From: Clostridiaceae bacterium
GTDB lineage: Bacteria > Bacillota > Clostridia > Oscillospirales > Butyricicoccaceae
DNA length: 64,000 nucleotides
Assembly (NCBI GenBank): GCA_009911355.1
Contig: QXXE01000001.1
Span: forward strand, 93,315 to 157,314
Direction of reading: 5' to 3'
Shown: one piece after another, positions 33,557-42,067 of the stretch
Layout of the letters: each line of letters begins with the position of its first letter
How positions within the stretch are numbered: position 1 is the first letter of the stretch
Program-made: the position numbers and the translations under genes
Notes under the pieces: generated by a model
Told to the model about the DNA's origin: nothing
What the model saw: the letters and a program-made list of their open reading frames with translations, nothing else
Database searches by the model: none

Positions 33557-33567
33557 GGGCGCGGTAG

Positions 33568-33600
33568 GTGCGCAGTCCGAAGGGCTGCGCATCTTCTTTT
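33568..33600 (+). terminator. Terminator of the SH3-domain gene
   Basis: GTGCGCAG (33568-33575) and CTGCGCAT (33585-33592) form the stem, followed by CTTCTTTT. Confidence 0.7.
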
Positions 33601-33602
33601 CC

Positions 33603-33671
33603 TGCGTTTTTGATGCAAAAGCGTGCAGTTTCGACGAATGGGTTGCTCTTCCGGCCGGGGTGTGCTATGGT
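33603..33671 (+). promoter_or_regulatory. LytTR-type sites and promoter of the amidase gene
   Basis: TGCGTTTTTG (33603-33612) and TGCAGTTTCG (33624-33633), offset 21; 9 bp; TTGCTC (33643-33648); 17 bp; extended -10 TGTGCTATGGT (TATGGT 33666-33671). Geometry identical to 33015-33083. Confidence 0.7.
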
Positions 33672-33721
33672 AGCAGTAGCTGCCGGGCAGCCGATGCGCC
33701 CGGCTCGGAAAGGATGATACG

Positions 33722-34702
33722 ATGAAAGCAATTCCCCGGACGGTGCTGACGGGTGCATCCGCGCTGCTTTTTCTGACGCAGCCTGCATGGGCCGTGAATG
33801 CTTCACCAACAACCAATCCGATCTTTGTTGATGGTGAAAGGGTTGACCTGCAAAGCTATACGATTGACGGCTATACCTATTATAAGATCCGCGACCTCGC
33901 GGAAGTGCTGGATTTTGAGGTCGGTTACGACGACGCGTCGCAGAGCATCCGGCTGTGGAACACGCCTCAAAATGCTGCGCCTGCACCGGATGACCCGGAA
34001 AGCAGCGTGACGGGTACGGGCTCAGAGGAGCATTCCGCGCCCACCTCCCCAGACGCGCCGGATGCACCCATAAAGCGGGATGTGGTCGACGGAAAGCTGG
34101 TTGTCCTGTTGGATGCGGGGCACGGCGGTTCGGACGGCGGCACGCACAATATCTCCGAGACCCTGTTTGAGCGGGACTTCAACATGGCGGTCGCGCAAAA
34201 GGCCAAAGCGCTGCTGGAAGCGCAGGGGGCACAGGTGCTGATGCTGCGCGGGCCCGAGGAGACCGAACGCATCCTGGAATCCGAACGGATCGCCCGCATT
34301 GACCGCTTTGTCCGGGAATACCCGGTCGACCTGCTGCTCAGCATCCACCACAACGCGACCGAGACCCACAAGGCGACCGGCAGCGAGATCCTTGTCCAGA
34401 TCGCCTACGAGCATGGCGGCGCGGGACAGGAGCTGGCACGCTGCATCGAAGCGGAATACCGTGCGCTGGGGCGCCCCATCCGCCCGACCAAGTACCAGCA
34501 CAGCGCGGAGAATCCAGAGCGCGACCGGCTGTACCTCCTGCGGGAAGCCTACGAGCGCGGGCTGCTCGCGGTCATGAGCGAATATTGCTTCCTTGACGTG
34601 GACAGTGAGCTGCAGCTCGTCCTCACCGACGAAGGGCAGGCACGGGAAGCGGAAGCCCTTGCTGCTGCGGTGATGCAGTATTACACGAACCATCCATACT
34701 AA
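33722..34702 (+). CDS. N-acetylmuramoyl-L-alanine amidase (Amidase_3) with N-terminal wall domain
   Basis: 326 residues. Signal peptide about 1-24 (LLFLTQPAWAVNA). Residues 30-80 resemble a copper amine oxidase-like N domain (INPIFVDGERVDL-type strand, then YYKIRDLAEVLDFEVGYD). A proline-rich linker follows, then an Amidase_3 zinc domain: VVLLDAGHGGSDGG (His ligand), glutamate in ISETLFERDFNMAVA, LLLSIHHNATETHKATG (His ligand), and AVMSEYCFLDVDSE with the catalytic glutamate. It cleaves the lactyl-L-alanine bond of peptidoglycan. GAAAGGATG before ATG 33722. Under LytTR-type sites. Confidence 0.88.
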   Translation: MKAIPRTVLTGASALLFLTQPAWAVNASPTTNPIFVDGERVDLQSYTIDGYTYYKIRDLAEVLDFEVGYDDASQSIRLWNTPQNAAPAPDDPESSVTGTGSEEHSAPTSPDAPDAPIKRDVVDGKLVVLLDAGHGGSDGGTHNISETLFERDFNMAVAQKAKALLEAQGAQVLMLRGPEETERILESERIARIDRFVREYPVDLLLSIHHNATETHKATGSEILVQIAYEHGGAGQELARCIEAEYRALGRPIRPTKYQHSAENPERDRLYLLREAYERGLLAVMSEYCFLDVDSELQLVLTDEGQAREAEALAAAVMQYYTNHPY

Positions 34703-34754
34703 AAGCATGTTGTTTTGGCAGACCTTTTGTTGCCAAAAAGGAGGGAATGGTATT

Positions 34755-34898
34755 ATGGACCCAGCGGTTTTCGCGTTTCTTATCGGGGTATTGCCGGGCT
34801 ATATCCAGCCGTGGCTTACCGTTGTGTTGCAGGCGCTTCTCTGCATCCTGCTGGTGTTGCTGATCCGGCTCGCCTGGTCGATGCTACACACGAAGTAA
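34755..34898 (+). CDS. Small single-pass membrane protein
   Basis: 47 residues from ATG 34755 after AAAAAGGAGGG. One hydrophobic helix (LTVVLQALLCILLVLLIRLA) ending in a short basic tail WSMLHTK. Short hydrophobic proteins of this kind can be holin-like, toxin-like or regulatory; nothing decides between these. The hairpin TTTTGGCA/TGCCAAAA (34713-34738) ends just before the ribosome site and may serve as the amidase gene's terminator or influence this start. Confidence 0.55.
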   Translation: MDPAVFAFLIGVLPGYIQPWLTVVLQALLCILLVLLIRLAWSMLHTK

Positions 34899-34997
34899 AA
34901 ACTTTTTGCCCTGTACTGACAGCCGGACACGCAAGCAGTGCTTGTCCTATCATTCGTAGATTACTTGCTCAAAAAATAGGATGAAAGGCGGTTTCTC

Positions 34998-35981
34998 ATG
35001 AAAAAATTTGTATGCTTTACGTTGTCACTCCTGTGCCTCACGGGCAGTGCATTCGCCACGAATGTAGCAGAACCCGAACCTGCTGTTCTGGACGAAAGCG
35101 GCTACAGCATTGACACGCCCTATGAATATCCGATCACGTTGGACATGCCGGAATGGGCTTCCCTGACCTCCTTACAAGAAAAGCTGGAGGTCTGCCAAAT
35201 CCCGGAGGACATCCTGCCGCAGCTGACTACACCTGCACTGATCGAGACGGTACTGGATTACCCCCTCGCGGTCAATGTGTATGCCCATGGGGGAATAAAC
35301 GATGGCATTGAAGTAGGTGTTGAAGTCGTTTCCGGGCAGTTTAACGGGCTTGCGGAGCTGCGCCGGAGGCAGTCGGAGGAGCCAGCCCAAACGGAAGCGG
35401 CTTTGGCAGATTGCTTGACCTGTGCATCCGCCCGTTTCGCAGAGGATTTCGAATCAATCTATGCAGAGGATCTGCTGACCTGCCTGCTCGGTGAAGCAGC
35501 AGGGCAATCTGTCCGCAGCAGCACCACCTCGGTAACGACGCCAAAGGGCAGCAAGGTAACCGCATATAAAGGGCTGACCTGGTCTGACCACGGTACAACA
35601 AAGTCGGGCGCTAACCGCATGAACCAGCAGTACCTGAAAACCTATCCCAGCGCAACACTGCTGCGGGATGCAGCCCCTGCATATAACTGCCATTCCTATG
35701 CGTGGTACAGTGATTCCAGCAGCAATCCTTATTGGATCGATGACCCGTCCGAATACGTCCTGGATGGGAGCTACGGCGAGACCTCGGAATACTATGTGGA
35801 TTCTATCGTGCTTTATGGTGAGCCGGGGAAGAGCCCCAGCCATTCTGGGACCGTCTCCGGCGTCAGTGACCGGCATCACCTGACATATGTCGTCTCCAAG
35901 TGGCGCTATTACGGGCTCTTCGAGCACCTGTATTACGATTGCCCGTTTGCAGGCTCAGTCCATACCTATCGAAAGAATTAA
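34998..35981 (+). CDS. Secreted predicted cysteine peptidase-like protein
   Basis: 327 residues with a signal peptide (MKKFVCFTLSLLCLTGSAFA, cut after residue 20). The C-terminal third contains PAYNCHSYAWYSDSS and PYWIDDPSEYVLDGSY, then SPSHSGTVSG and VVSKWRYYGLFEHL, a pattern I know from a group of secreted Clostridia proteins with a papain/NlpC-like look (Cys in YNCHSYAW, His in SHSG). The N-terminal domain (about 30-170) is unrecognised. The AAAGGCGG ribosome site precedes ATG 34998. Activity is an inference from the Cys-His pattern; substrate could be cell-wall peptide. Confidence 0.6.
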   Translation: MKKFVCFTLSLLCLTGSAFATNVAEPEPAVLDESGYSIDTPYEYPITLDMPEWASLTSLQEKLEVCQIPEDILPQLTTPALIETVLDYPLAVNVYAHGGINDGIEVGVEVVSGQFNGLAELRRRQSEEPAQTEAALADCLTCASARFAEDFESIYAEDLLTCLLGEAAGQSVRSSTTSVTTPKGSKVTAYKGLTWSDHGTTKSGANRMNQQYLKTYPSATLLRDAAPAYNCHSYAWYSDSSSNPYWIDDPSEYVLDGSYGETSEYYVDSIVLYGEPGKSPSHSGTVSGVSDRHHLTYVVSKWRYYGLFEHLYYDCPFAGSVHTYRKN

Positions 35982-36009
35982 GGCTCTAAAATGGATGCTG
36001 AATAAGCAG

Positions 36010-36036
36010 AACGGGGGCGCTGATGGCGCTCCCGTT
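36010..36036 (+). terminator. Terminator after the peptidase-like gene
   Basis: GAACGGG and GCGC blocks (36009-36020) pair with GCGC and CCCGTTTC (36026-36037), with one G-U pair, followed by CC. It lies 30 bases after the stop. Confidence 0.6.
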
Positions 36037-36114
36037 TCCTGTGCATAGCGCGCTTGTGGAGATGCGTGGGTTCCAGCGGGGATAAAGCGTGAAAGCAATC
36101 AGCAGGAGGTTTCT

Positions 36115-36780
36115 TTGGACAGGATTTTAATTGCGGAAGCAGGGAAAGCAATCTATGAGCCGCTTCTGATGGCGTGCAGGGCGAACGGCTGGGAAAGCCT
36201 GACAGCACATACAGCAGCAGAAGCCGTGCGGCTTTGCCGAATTGTCCGGTTCGACCTGCTGCTGATCGATACGGTACTGCCGGATGAAGATGGTTTTTCC
36301 CTTGCGCAACGGCTGCAGCCCTTTGGGATACCGGTGCTTTTCATAGCTCCCCCATTAGCGTTGCAGGACCGGCTGCGAGGGTTTGCGCTCGGTGCAGCAG
36401 GCATCCTGGAAAAGCCGCCAGATATCCCGGAGTTGCTCGCGCGGATCAAATCCATCTTGCGGCGCTCAGCATATATCCCAAAGCATGCTTCGATTGGTGA
36501 TGTGACAGTTTATTTTGATAAGCGCAGGGTGCGAAAGAACGGGCAGGAGATCCCGCTGACCCTGACCGAATTCCTGCTGCTTGAAATCCTGCTCCGGAAC
36601 CCCGATACGGTCCTATCACGCGAAAAGCTGCTGGAAGTTGTCTGGGGATTCGGCACGGCTGGGGATACCCGTACCGTTGATGTGCATATTATGAAGCTGC
36701 GCAGGAAGCTGGGGCTGCAAAACGAAATCCGGGCGGTTTATAAAATTGGGTACCGGTTGAATGCGCCAAAAGCCCCCTAA
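36115..36780 (+). CDS. OmpR/PhoB-type response regulator
   Basis: 221 residues from TTG 36115, supported by AGGAGG nine bases before and by the receiver domain starting at once (DRILIAEAGKAIYE). Receiver: LLLIDTVLPDEDGFSLAQR with the phospho-aspartate near residue 53, and ILEKPPDIPELLAR with the lysine. Winged-helix domain: RVRKNGQEIPLTLTEFLLLE, DTVLSREKLLEVVWGF and RTVDVHIMKLRRKLG. No histidine kinase is next to it, so it is an orphan regulator. Confidence 0.88.
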   Translation: MDRILIAEAGKAIYEPLLMACRANGWESLTAHTAAEAVRLCRIVRFDLLLIDTVLPDEDGFSLAQRLQPFGIPVLFIAPPLALQDRLRGFALGAAGILEKPPDIPELLARIKSILRRSAYIPKHASIGDVTVYFDKRRVRKNGQEIPLTLTEFLLLEILLRNPDTVLSREKLLEVVWGFGTAGDTRTVDVHIMKLRRKLGLQNEIRAVYKIGYRLNAPKAP

Positions 36781-36819
36781 TTTAGAGAAAAATATGAAAA
36801 GCATTGAAGAATTATCTCA

Positions 36820-36857
36820 AAGCGTATACATGAACGAAAGGTATACGCTTTTTTTAT
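36820..36857 (+). terminator. Terminator of the response regulator gene
   Basis: AAGCGTATAC (36820-36829) and GTATACGCTT (36841-36850) with a run of T; a classical intrinsic terminator. Confidence 0.85.
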
Positions 36858-36922
36858 TTTTTCACACGGTTTTTTCTTTTTTGATATATTTTCGTAATCC
36901 GCATCCCCGTTTCTTAACATCT

Positions 36923-36973
36923 TTGGCACCATGCGGGTGAGTATGCTACACTTGTATTATCCAAAATTTGGAT
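36923..36973 (+). promoter_or_regulatory. Promoter and operator palindrome of the biosynthetic cluster
   Basis: TTGGCA (36923-36928), 18-bp spacer, TACACT (36947-36952), directly followed by the perfect palindrome ATCCAAAATTTGGAT (36959-36973) at the expected start point. The next gene encodes an XRE regulator, the obvious candidate to bind it. Confidence 0.6.
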
Positions 36974-37190
36974 GTCCGTGTCGGGAGAATCCACACCAAA
37001 GATCTTATTGCGTAAGGTTCTGGAATTTTATTTGCCGGGCACCGAAATAGTTCCTGTTATCGTCCGCCCAAATGCAGAACGGGTTATAAATCCGATTATC
37101 AACACCCAATGTGAAGGATCACTCTGCATGAACCAATGGTTTCTTTTTTGTAAATCTGATATCATCTATCCTAGATGGAGGTGTATTTTT

Positions 37191-37472
37191 ATGGATGACC
37201 GCTATCGAGAAAGGTACAGGCTTCTTGGTTTAAAAATCAGTTTGTATCGGAAACTGCGTGGATTCACTCAGGAGGAATTCGCCGAAAAGATAGATTTAAG
37301 CGTATCATTTATCAGCCAGATCGAAGCGAATAACGGAAAACGCATCCGCGGGATATCACTTAACACATTATTCCGTATGGCTGAAGCGCTTGAAATTCCG
37401 GTATCTTTTTTGATTGATGATCGGTCAGAACCAGTTTATACCGACAGATACACGGAGAAGCTGCCACATTGA
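37191..37472 (+). CDS. XRE-family regulator of the cluster
   Basis: 93 residues from ATG 37191 (ATGGAGGTG upstream); longer in-frame starts lie in the promoter region. Helix-turn-helix: KISLYRKLRGFTQEEFAEKI, DLSVSFISQIEANNGKRIRG, SLNTLFRMAEALEIPVSFL. The domain fills nearly the whole protein, so there is no separate effector domain. First gene of the cluster; probably autoregulates through the palindrome at 36959-36973. Confidence 0.88.
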   Translation: MDDRYRERYRLLGLKISLYRKLRGFTQEEFAEKIDLSVSFISQIEANNGKRIRGISLNTLFRMAEALEIPVSFLIDDRSEPVYTDRYTEKLPH

Positions 37473-37504
37473 ATGGATAATGGAGAAGGAGGATAACGCA
37501 TACC

Positions 37505-38085
37505 ATGATTCGATTCGGATTACCAAAAGGAAATGTACATAAAAAATCATTATCGCTGGCGGCCCAATTATGTGGCGGCTCCATAGATTCAAAGAAATTG
37601 TCTTTCATAGGCCCTGATGTAGAAATTTTTTTCTTAAAGCACCGTGATATACCTGCTCTTGTTCAGGAGCACATACTTGATGCGGGAATCACTTCGACTG
37701 AATGGATTGCGAACGCGAGGTAAATGTTCCTGTTGTATGCACACTCGACTGGTGCAACACCAGGATGAGCGTTATACAGGCAGGCAATGCAGCCGTCCCG
37801 TATAAACGCTGCATTACGGAGTTCCCCAATATTGCCCAAATGTATTTCCAGTCGATTGGAGCTCATGTGCAGATTGACGTGATATCAGGATCGTCCGAAG
37901 CGTTTGTCCCGGCACTGTATGACTGTTGTGTTGACTGCGTTGAAACAGGAGGCACCCTCATGCGGAATAACCTTGTCGAAAAGGCAATCATCATGGAGTC
38001 TCAAATGGTGCTTATCGCAAGAAATCAGACCGAGGAACTCCTTCCATTCTGTACACGCGTGCAGCAGGCGTTAACAAACATATGA
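37505..38085 (+). pseudogene. HisG-like ATP phosphoribosyltransferase, frameshifted
   Basis: Two frames give one HisG-like protein of the short form (about 190 residues). First frame (37505-37723): MIRFGLPKGNVHKKSL, FFLKHRDIPALVQEHI and DAGITSTEWI. Second frame (from about 37717, stop 38085): VNVPVVCTLDWCN, TEFPNIAQMYFQSIGAHV and the PRPP-binding VETGGTLMRNNLVEKAIIM. The change is by -1 base near 37717. HisG joins PRPP and ATP in histidine synthesis; the short form needs HisZ, not seen here. In this cluster a different acceptor is plausible. Good AAGGAGG before 37505; GlpX-like gene overlaps the stop by four bases. Break may be an error, decay or programmed. Confidence 0.75.
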
Positions 38086-39170
38086 ACCAGCTGCTTTCTT
38101 TGGAAAGGTGCTTGCTCAATATTATCAAAAATGTCGGGATGCAGGTGTATCCGCTCATTGGGGCATCGGACAAAAAAGCAATCGACGAAACCGCGACCAT
38201 GTGTTTTGATGAGCTGTTAAATTGGGGAGCCGAAAACGGGGTTACTGTACACGCAATCTCGATCGAAGGGGAACGGGACGGGATTCTTGTTTCCCCGCTG
38301 CAAACAATGCAGCCATGGCAAAAGGCCGCGTTGGCTGCTGCTATAGACCCCATCGATGGGACAACGCCCTGTGCTGCAGGCGGCAGCCGGTGTGTGTCAG
38401 CTGCGGCGGTTTCGCTTTCTCCACAAGTACGGTATCTGGCGATCCCGGACGAGCTTTCATGTTTTTGTTTTGCAAGCAACACAGATCCAGCCTTTGCAGC
38501 GGATGCACGATTTGCATTACCGCCTGATTGCAGCACGCAAAATAGGATTGCGACGCTGCATCGTGCCGAAAGCAAAGAGCTTTGGGAGTTTTTGCTGTCA
38601 AAACCACTGGAACCGAAACAACTTGGCGAAAAGAGCTTTTATTTGCCTAATATGATTACGGATGAGATCTTTTTTGCAGGCGATACCTCGATCCCGTTAT
38701 TCTATGAATGCGACCATTTTTTAGGCAGGGTAGGGATTTCGGAAGCTCGTATGGAATCCAGGCTTTGGAGATTTTGGCGAGGGATCATCGTTTCGGCAAA
38801 ACGGCTGAAAGAGCAGCCGGTTGCATATTTGCAGCAACGCATGAAAGCTGCTTATAATCCGTCGAGTTATCGTGTGAATGATTTTTTTACAGCTGAGGAA
38901 GTCTCCCGCCTAAAATTGTATGGCTGGGACGATGTTGACATACTTAGGCTTCACACACCTCAAACTTTTGCACCCGATTACGATCTTATCCTGATTGGCT
39001 CCATTACTGGGACAAAAGATGCTGTCCTTGACGAACATTCGCAAAAGAACTTTCACGCGATCCGCCGTGATCCAGATACCGGGATGGGTGAAATGGAGGT
39101 GTTTGTACAAAGCGCACAGGGGAAACGTGAAATTAAAAAAATCTGCTTGGAATTATCGGGGGCGAAGTAA
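38082..39170 (+). CDS. GlpX-like (class II fructose-1,6-bisphosphatase-type) phosphatase
   Basis: 362 residues. It follows the GlpX layout: IEGERDGILVSP (residues 61-72) for the metal-site glutamates, AAIDPIDGTTPCAAGG (87-101) with the DPIDGT motif shared by lithium-sensitive phosphatases, GRVGISEARMESRLWRFWRG, and the C-terminal ILIGSITGTKDAVLDEH and KREIKKICLEL. The family removes the 1-phosphate of fructose-1,6-bisphosphate or sedoheptulose-1,7-bisphosphate. It is diverged from housekeeping enzymes and sits beside aldolase and transketolase genes, so a sugar bisphosphate made in the cluster is a likely substrate. ATG overlaps the HisG-like stop. Confidence 0.7.
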   Translation: MNQLLSLERCLLNIIKNVGMQVYPLIGASDKKAIDETATMCFDELLNWGAENGVTVHAISIEGERDGILVSPLQTMQPWQKAALAAAIDPIDGTTPCAAGGSRCVSAAAVSLSPQVRYLAIPDELSCFCFASNTDPAFAADARFALPPDCSTQNRIATLHRAESKELWEFLLSKPLEPKQLGEKSFYLPNMITDEIFFAGDTSIPLFYECDHFLGRVGISEARMESRLWRFWRGIIVSAKRLKEQPVAYLQQRMKAAYNPSSYRVNDFFTAEEVSRLKLYGWDDVDILRLHTPQTFAPDYDLILIGSITGTKDAVLDEHSQKNFHAIRRDPDTGMGEMEVFVQSAQGKREIKKICLELSGAK

Positions 39171-39938
39171 TTGGACTATGCGAAATTGACGAAAGATTTG
39201 CGGATGAATATGCTGGAAATGGCAGGGAACGGTGCCTCCGCGCATTTTGGCGGCTCGTTTTCATGTATTGATTTTTTATCCGTGCTTTTCTATGAATATG
39301 TTTTGGGCAGGGCATGGAGGCTTGTTTACAGCAAGGGTCATGCAGAAGTTGCGTTATATTCTTTGCTGGGGCAAGCAAAGATGATCGAACCGGATCGGGG
39401 GCTCAAGCAATTTCAAAGTCTCTTGCAAGGGCATCCTTCCAGGCACTGGATTCCCGCATTAACTTATTCTGCGGGATCTTTAGGGCAGGGCCTTTCGTTC
39501 GCACTTGGTATGGCCGTGTGCGGGTATCAGGATGGTTTCCATGTGGCTGCAGTGTTGGGGGACGGGGAGCTTCAGGAAGGACAAGTATGGGAGGCTGCCA
39601 TCTGCGCGGCACGGCATCACACGGAAAACCTGACGGTCTTTGTTGATTGCAATCATATGCAGCTTACCGGAAGGATCCCGGTTTTAAGTGATTTGCAGCG
39701 GCTGTCCAGTATTTGGGCGGCGATGGGCTGGCATACCCGTGTAATTCATGGACATGATTTTGAGGAAATTCAGGATGCGCTGACATGGAGCACCCTGCTG
39801 CATGACAAGCCGAAAATTATATTTGCTGATACGGTAAAAGGAAAAGGTATCCGATTTATGGAGAATGATCCTGCATTTCATTGTTCCTGCCTGACCAGGG
39901 CGGAACTGCAGGCGGCAAAGCAGGAACTTCTGTCGTAA
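39171..39938 (+). CDS. Transketolase, N-terminal subunit
   Basis: 255 residues from TTG 39171, directly after the GlpX-like stop; this start keeps the family's first helix (YAKLTKDLRMNMLEMAGNG). Visible: SKGHAEVALYSLLG near residue 48, AGSLGQGLSFALGMAV, and the thiamine diphosphate motif LGDGELQEGQVWEAA followed by FVDCNHMQLTG (GDG...N). Split transketolases (N and C halves on separate genes) are common in bacteria and occur in natural-product clusters. It transfers a two-carbon ketol unit between sugar phosphates, together with the next gene product. Confidence 0.9.
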   Translation: MDYAKLTKDLRMNMLEMAGNGASAHFGGSFSCIDFLSVLFYEYVLGRAWRLVYSKGHAEVALYSLLGQAKMIEPDRGLKQFQSLLQGHPSRHWIPALTYSAGSLGQGLSFALGMAVCGYQDGFHVAAVLGDGELQEGQVWEAAICAARHHTENLTVFVDCNHMQLTGRIPVLSDLQRLSSIWAAMGWHTRVIHGHDFEEIQDALTWSTLLHDKPKIIFADTVKGKGIRFMENDPAFHCSCLTRAELQAAKQELLS

Positions 39939-39957
39939 AAGTGAATGGGAGAAAAAT

Positions 39958-40905
39958 ATGAAAGCGTTACGTGATGTGCTGATTGACCAATGGGTTATGG
40001 AAATGCAAAAGGATCAATCGCTGGTCGCGATTGATTGCGATATGGGGCCGCATACCCGGGTAAGCAAATGCTTCCAAATGTTCCCGGATCGTGCATTTCA
40101 AGCCGGAATATGTGAGCAAAACGCGATTGGCATGGCCGGGGGGATGGCACGATGCAGGCGGTTCCCTCTGGTGTCGTCATTCGCCGCATTTATTGTGGGG
40201 CGGTGCTGGGAACAGATACGTCATTCGGTCCTGTACAATGAGGCCCCGGTCCTGATTCTAGGCACCCATGCAGGCTTTGCGGCGGCAGAAGACGGAGGGT
40301 CACACCAATGCTTTGAAGACATTGGCTTGATGCTGACATTGCCTGTGATACAGGTTTTCGCACCGGCGTTCCCATCTGAAGCACGGAAAATAATGATGGA
40401 GCTTGCCTGTAAAAAGGAAGCTGCATATATCCGGGTCGGGCGGGATCTGCTCCCATACGATATCTCACCAGATGAAATTCCTCCAATCGGTGAACCAATC
40501 GTGCTTCACAGGAGTACATCGCCTGTTGCGGTTGTATCAACCGGTGAAATAACACAGGTTGTTTTACTCGCCAGCCGGAAATTCCCGGCCGAGCAGCGCC
40601 CTACGATCGTCCATTTAGGATGCTTACGGCCATTCAATCGATTTGCGATATCCCGAATTCTGGAGAATGCAAAAGTGATTGTTTGTGTAGAAGAAAATAT
40701 ATCCTCATCCAACCTTTTTCCTATTATTTCGGGCATTGTCCATCAATCTGGCTCTAAGGCTGTTCGAATAATAAATGCTTGCCGGGATGGTGCTTTTGGG
40801 GAAAGCGGGGATATAAAACAGCTCCGGCAAACGTATGGAATTGACGCGGATGGTATTTATCAGACCATCCGATCCGCGACGGGGCAGCAAGAGGCTGATT
40901 CATAA
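39958..40905 (+). CDS. Transketolase, C-terminal subunit
   Basis: 315 residues, partner of the preceding gene (19-base gap). Pyrimidine-binding domain: VAIDCDMGPHTRVS, AFQAGICEQNAIGMAGGMA with the catalytic glutamate in CEQN, and the phosphate-binding AYIRVGRDLLPYD. C-terminal domain from about residue 185 with PVAVVSTGEITQVVLLA and IVCVEENISSSNLF. Complete length for a C half. Together the two form a tetramer that shuttles C2 units, for instance fructose-6-phosphate to xylulose-5-phosphate and erythrose-4-phosphate. Confidence 0.9.
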   Translation: MKALRDVLIDQWVMEMQKDQSLVAIDCDMGPHTRVSKCFQMFPDRAFQAGICEQNAIGMAGGMARCRRFPLVSSFAAFIVGRCWEQIRHSVLYNEAPVLILGTHAGFAAAEDGGSHQCFEDIGLMLTLPVIQVFAPAFPSEARKIMMELACKKEAAYIRVGRDLLPYDISPDEIPPIGEPIVLHRSTSPVAVVSTGEITQVVLLASRKFPAEQRPTIVHLGCLRPFNRFAISRILENAKVIVCVEENISSSNLFPIISGIVHQSGSKAVRIINACRDGAFGESGDIKQLRQTYGIDADGIYQTIRSATGQQEADS

Positions 40906-41020
40906 TAGCTGCCGCTGTCCCGTATGGCGGAAGAATCGGCAGTGCGTTTTTATAAACAAGAGACAAATCTTGCGGTGCTCTTTCATTTTATTTCCGGGTG
41001 CCGCACTGGCGGGTGTTGTT

Positions 41021-41983
41021 ATGGATGAAAAGAGATTCCAATATGTATCATGGTGTGACCTGAATATACTGGCTATCAAAATTATGTCGAATTACAACTG
41101 GGCCAGAAAAGGGATGCTGCTGCTTGAAAACGAACGGCATTGTAACCCTGACACGCCTGTTGTAAGCTTGTACCTTCTTACCCAGGAGGAACTGAATGCA
41201 GTCGAGGACCTCCGCGTATCGACATATCGCGAAAAAATCGTGCAGTCGGGATTCTATATCGGGCATCATTTTGGGGAGAAATCGTTCCTGAAAATCCTTG
41301 ATACCAAACGTATCATCATTTGTTCCGACAATGCGGAGCGGCTGATCTGGTCTGTTATCATAAAATATCTTTTAACCGTTTATGCGGATAGGCAGGATAT
41401 GCTGCATTTGAAAGCCGCGGCCCTTGAATATGGGAACCGCAGTTTCTTAGTCACCGGGCGTGGCGGCGGAGGCAAAACAAAATTTGTTGAAACCCTGTGC
41501 GGCAGGTACAGTGACATGGATATTCTGAGCAATACACATACCCTGGTCGATCCATCAAATCATGCGATAGGGGTTGTGGGCAATGTGCGTATCCATCTTC
41601 AATCCGGCGACCAGTATATTGCACCGCGCAGCCTTTGCCAAAGGATCAGTGAGGGGCGGCCGATTGCAGCCGCGATTTTCTGGATTCAGCACAACACAGG
41701 TCAGTCCTGTAAAATCACACGCGTCGATCCGGAGTGTGCATTTTCAAACCTCATGCGGTTCAGCGCGGCGATTGGAAATTGGGAACTGAAGGAGGACATT
41801 GCTGATTTATCAGGGGATTTTTTTCAAATGGCAGGCTTTTTTAGACGTGAGGAAACACGTATGCGCTCACTGATAGAATCTGTCCCTGTTTTCTATTTGA
41901 ATACAGATATTACAAACGATGCTGTCCAGACCGGAATCAGGGATCTTATGGAAAATATATTAGGTGAACTGGATGCGGGTTAG
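41021..41983 (+). CDS. HprK-related kinase-like protein
   Basis: 320 residues from ATG 41021; earlier in-frame starts overlap the transketolase gene. P-loop FLVTGRGGGGKTKFVETL (residues 142-159) preceded by DMLHLKAAALEYGN, as in the HprK-related family where a beta strand with a histidine precedes the loop. True HPr kinases regulate sugar use; the related family is found in biosynthetic and export clusters, often beside family-5 nucleotidyltransferases, as here (45178-46758). It might phosphorylate a sugar or a carrier. No HPr-like or PqqD-like protein was seen. Confidence 0.7.
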   Translation: MDEKRFQYVSWCDLNILAIKIMSNYNWARKGMLLLENERHCNPDTPVVSLYLLTQEELNAVEDLRVSTYREKIVQSGFYIGHHFGEKSFLKILDTKRIIICSDNAERLIWSVIIKYLLTVYADRQDMLHLKAAALEYGNRSFLVTGRGGGGKTKFVETLCGRYSDMDILSNTHTLVDPSNHAIGVVGNVRIHLQSGDQYIAPRSLCQRISEGRPIAAAIFWIQHNTGQSCKITRVDPECAFSNLMRFSAAIGNWELKEDIADLSGDFFQMAGFFRREETRMRSLIESVPVFYLNTDITNDAVQTGIRDLMENILGELDAG

Positions 41984-42067
41984 TGGAATACGCCTGTGAA
42001 ATCGTTCCGAAGGGAAAAGGCAAATTTGCTGTTTGTTTATCTTTGACCAACCGAAGGAGGACGTTTT

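Larger units (their letters stand above)
36781..37190. other. Intergenic region before the biosynthetic cluster
   Basis: Contains the terminator of the response regulator gene (36820-36857), the promoter and palindrome upstream of the XRE gene (36923-36973), and about 210 bases of probable leader. No gene found. Confidence 0.6.
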
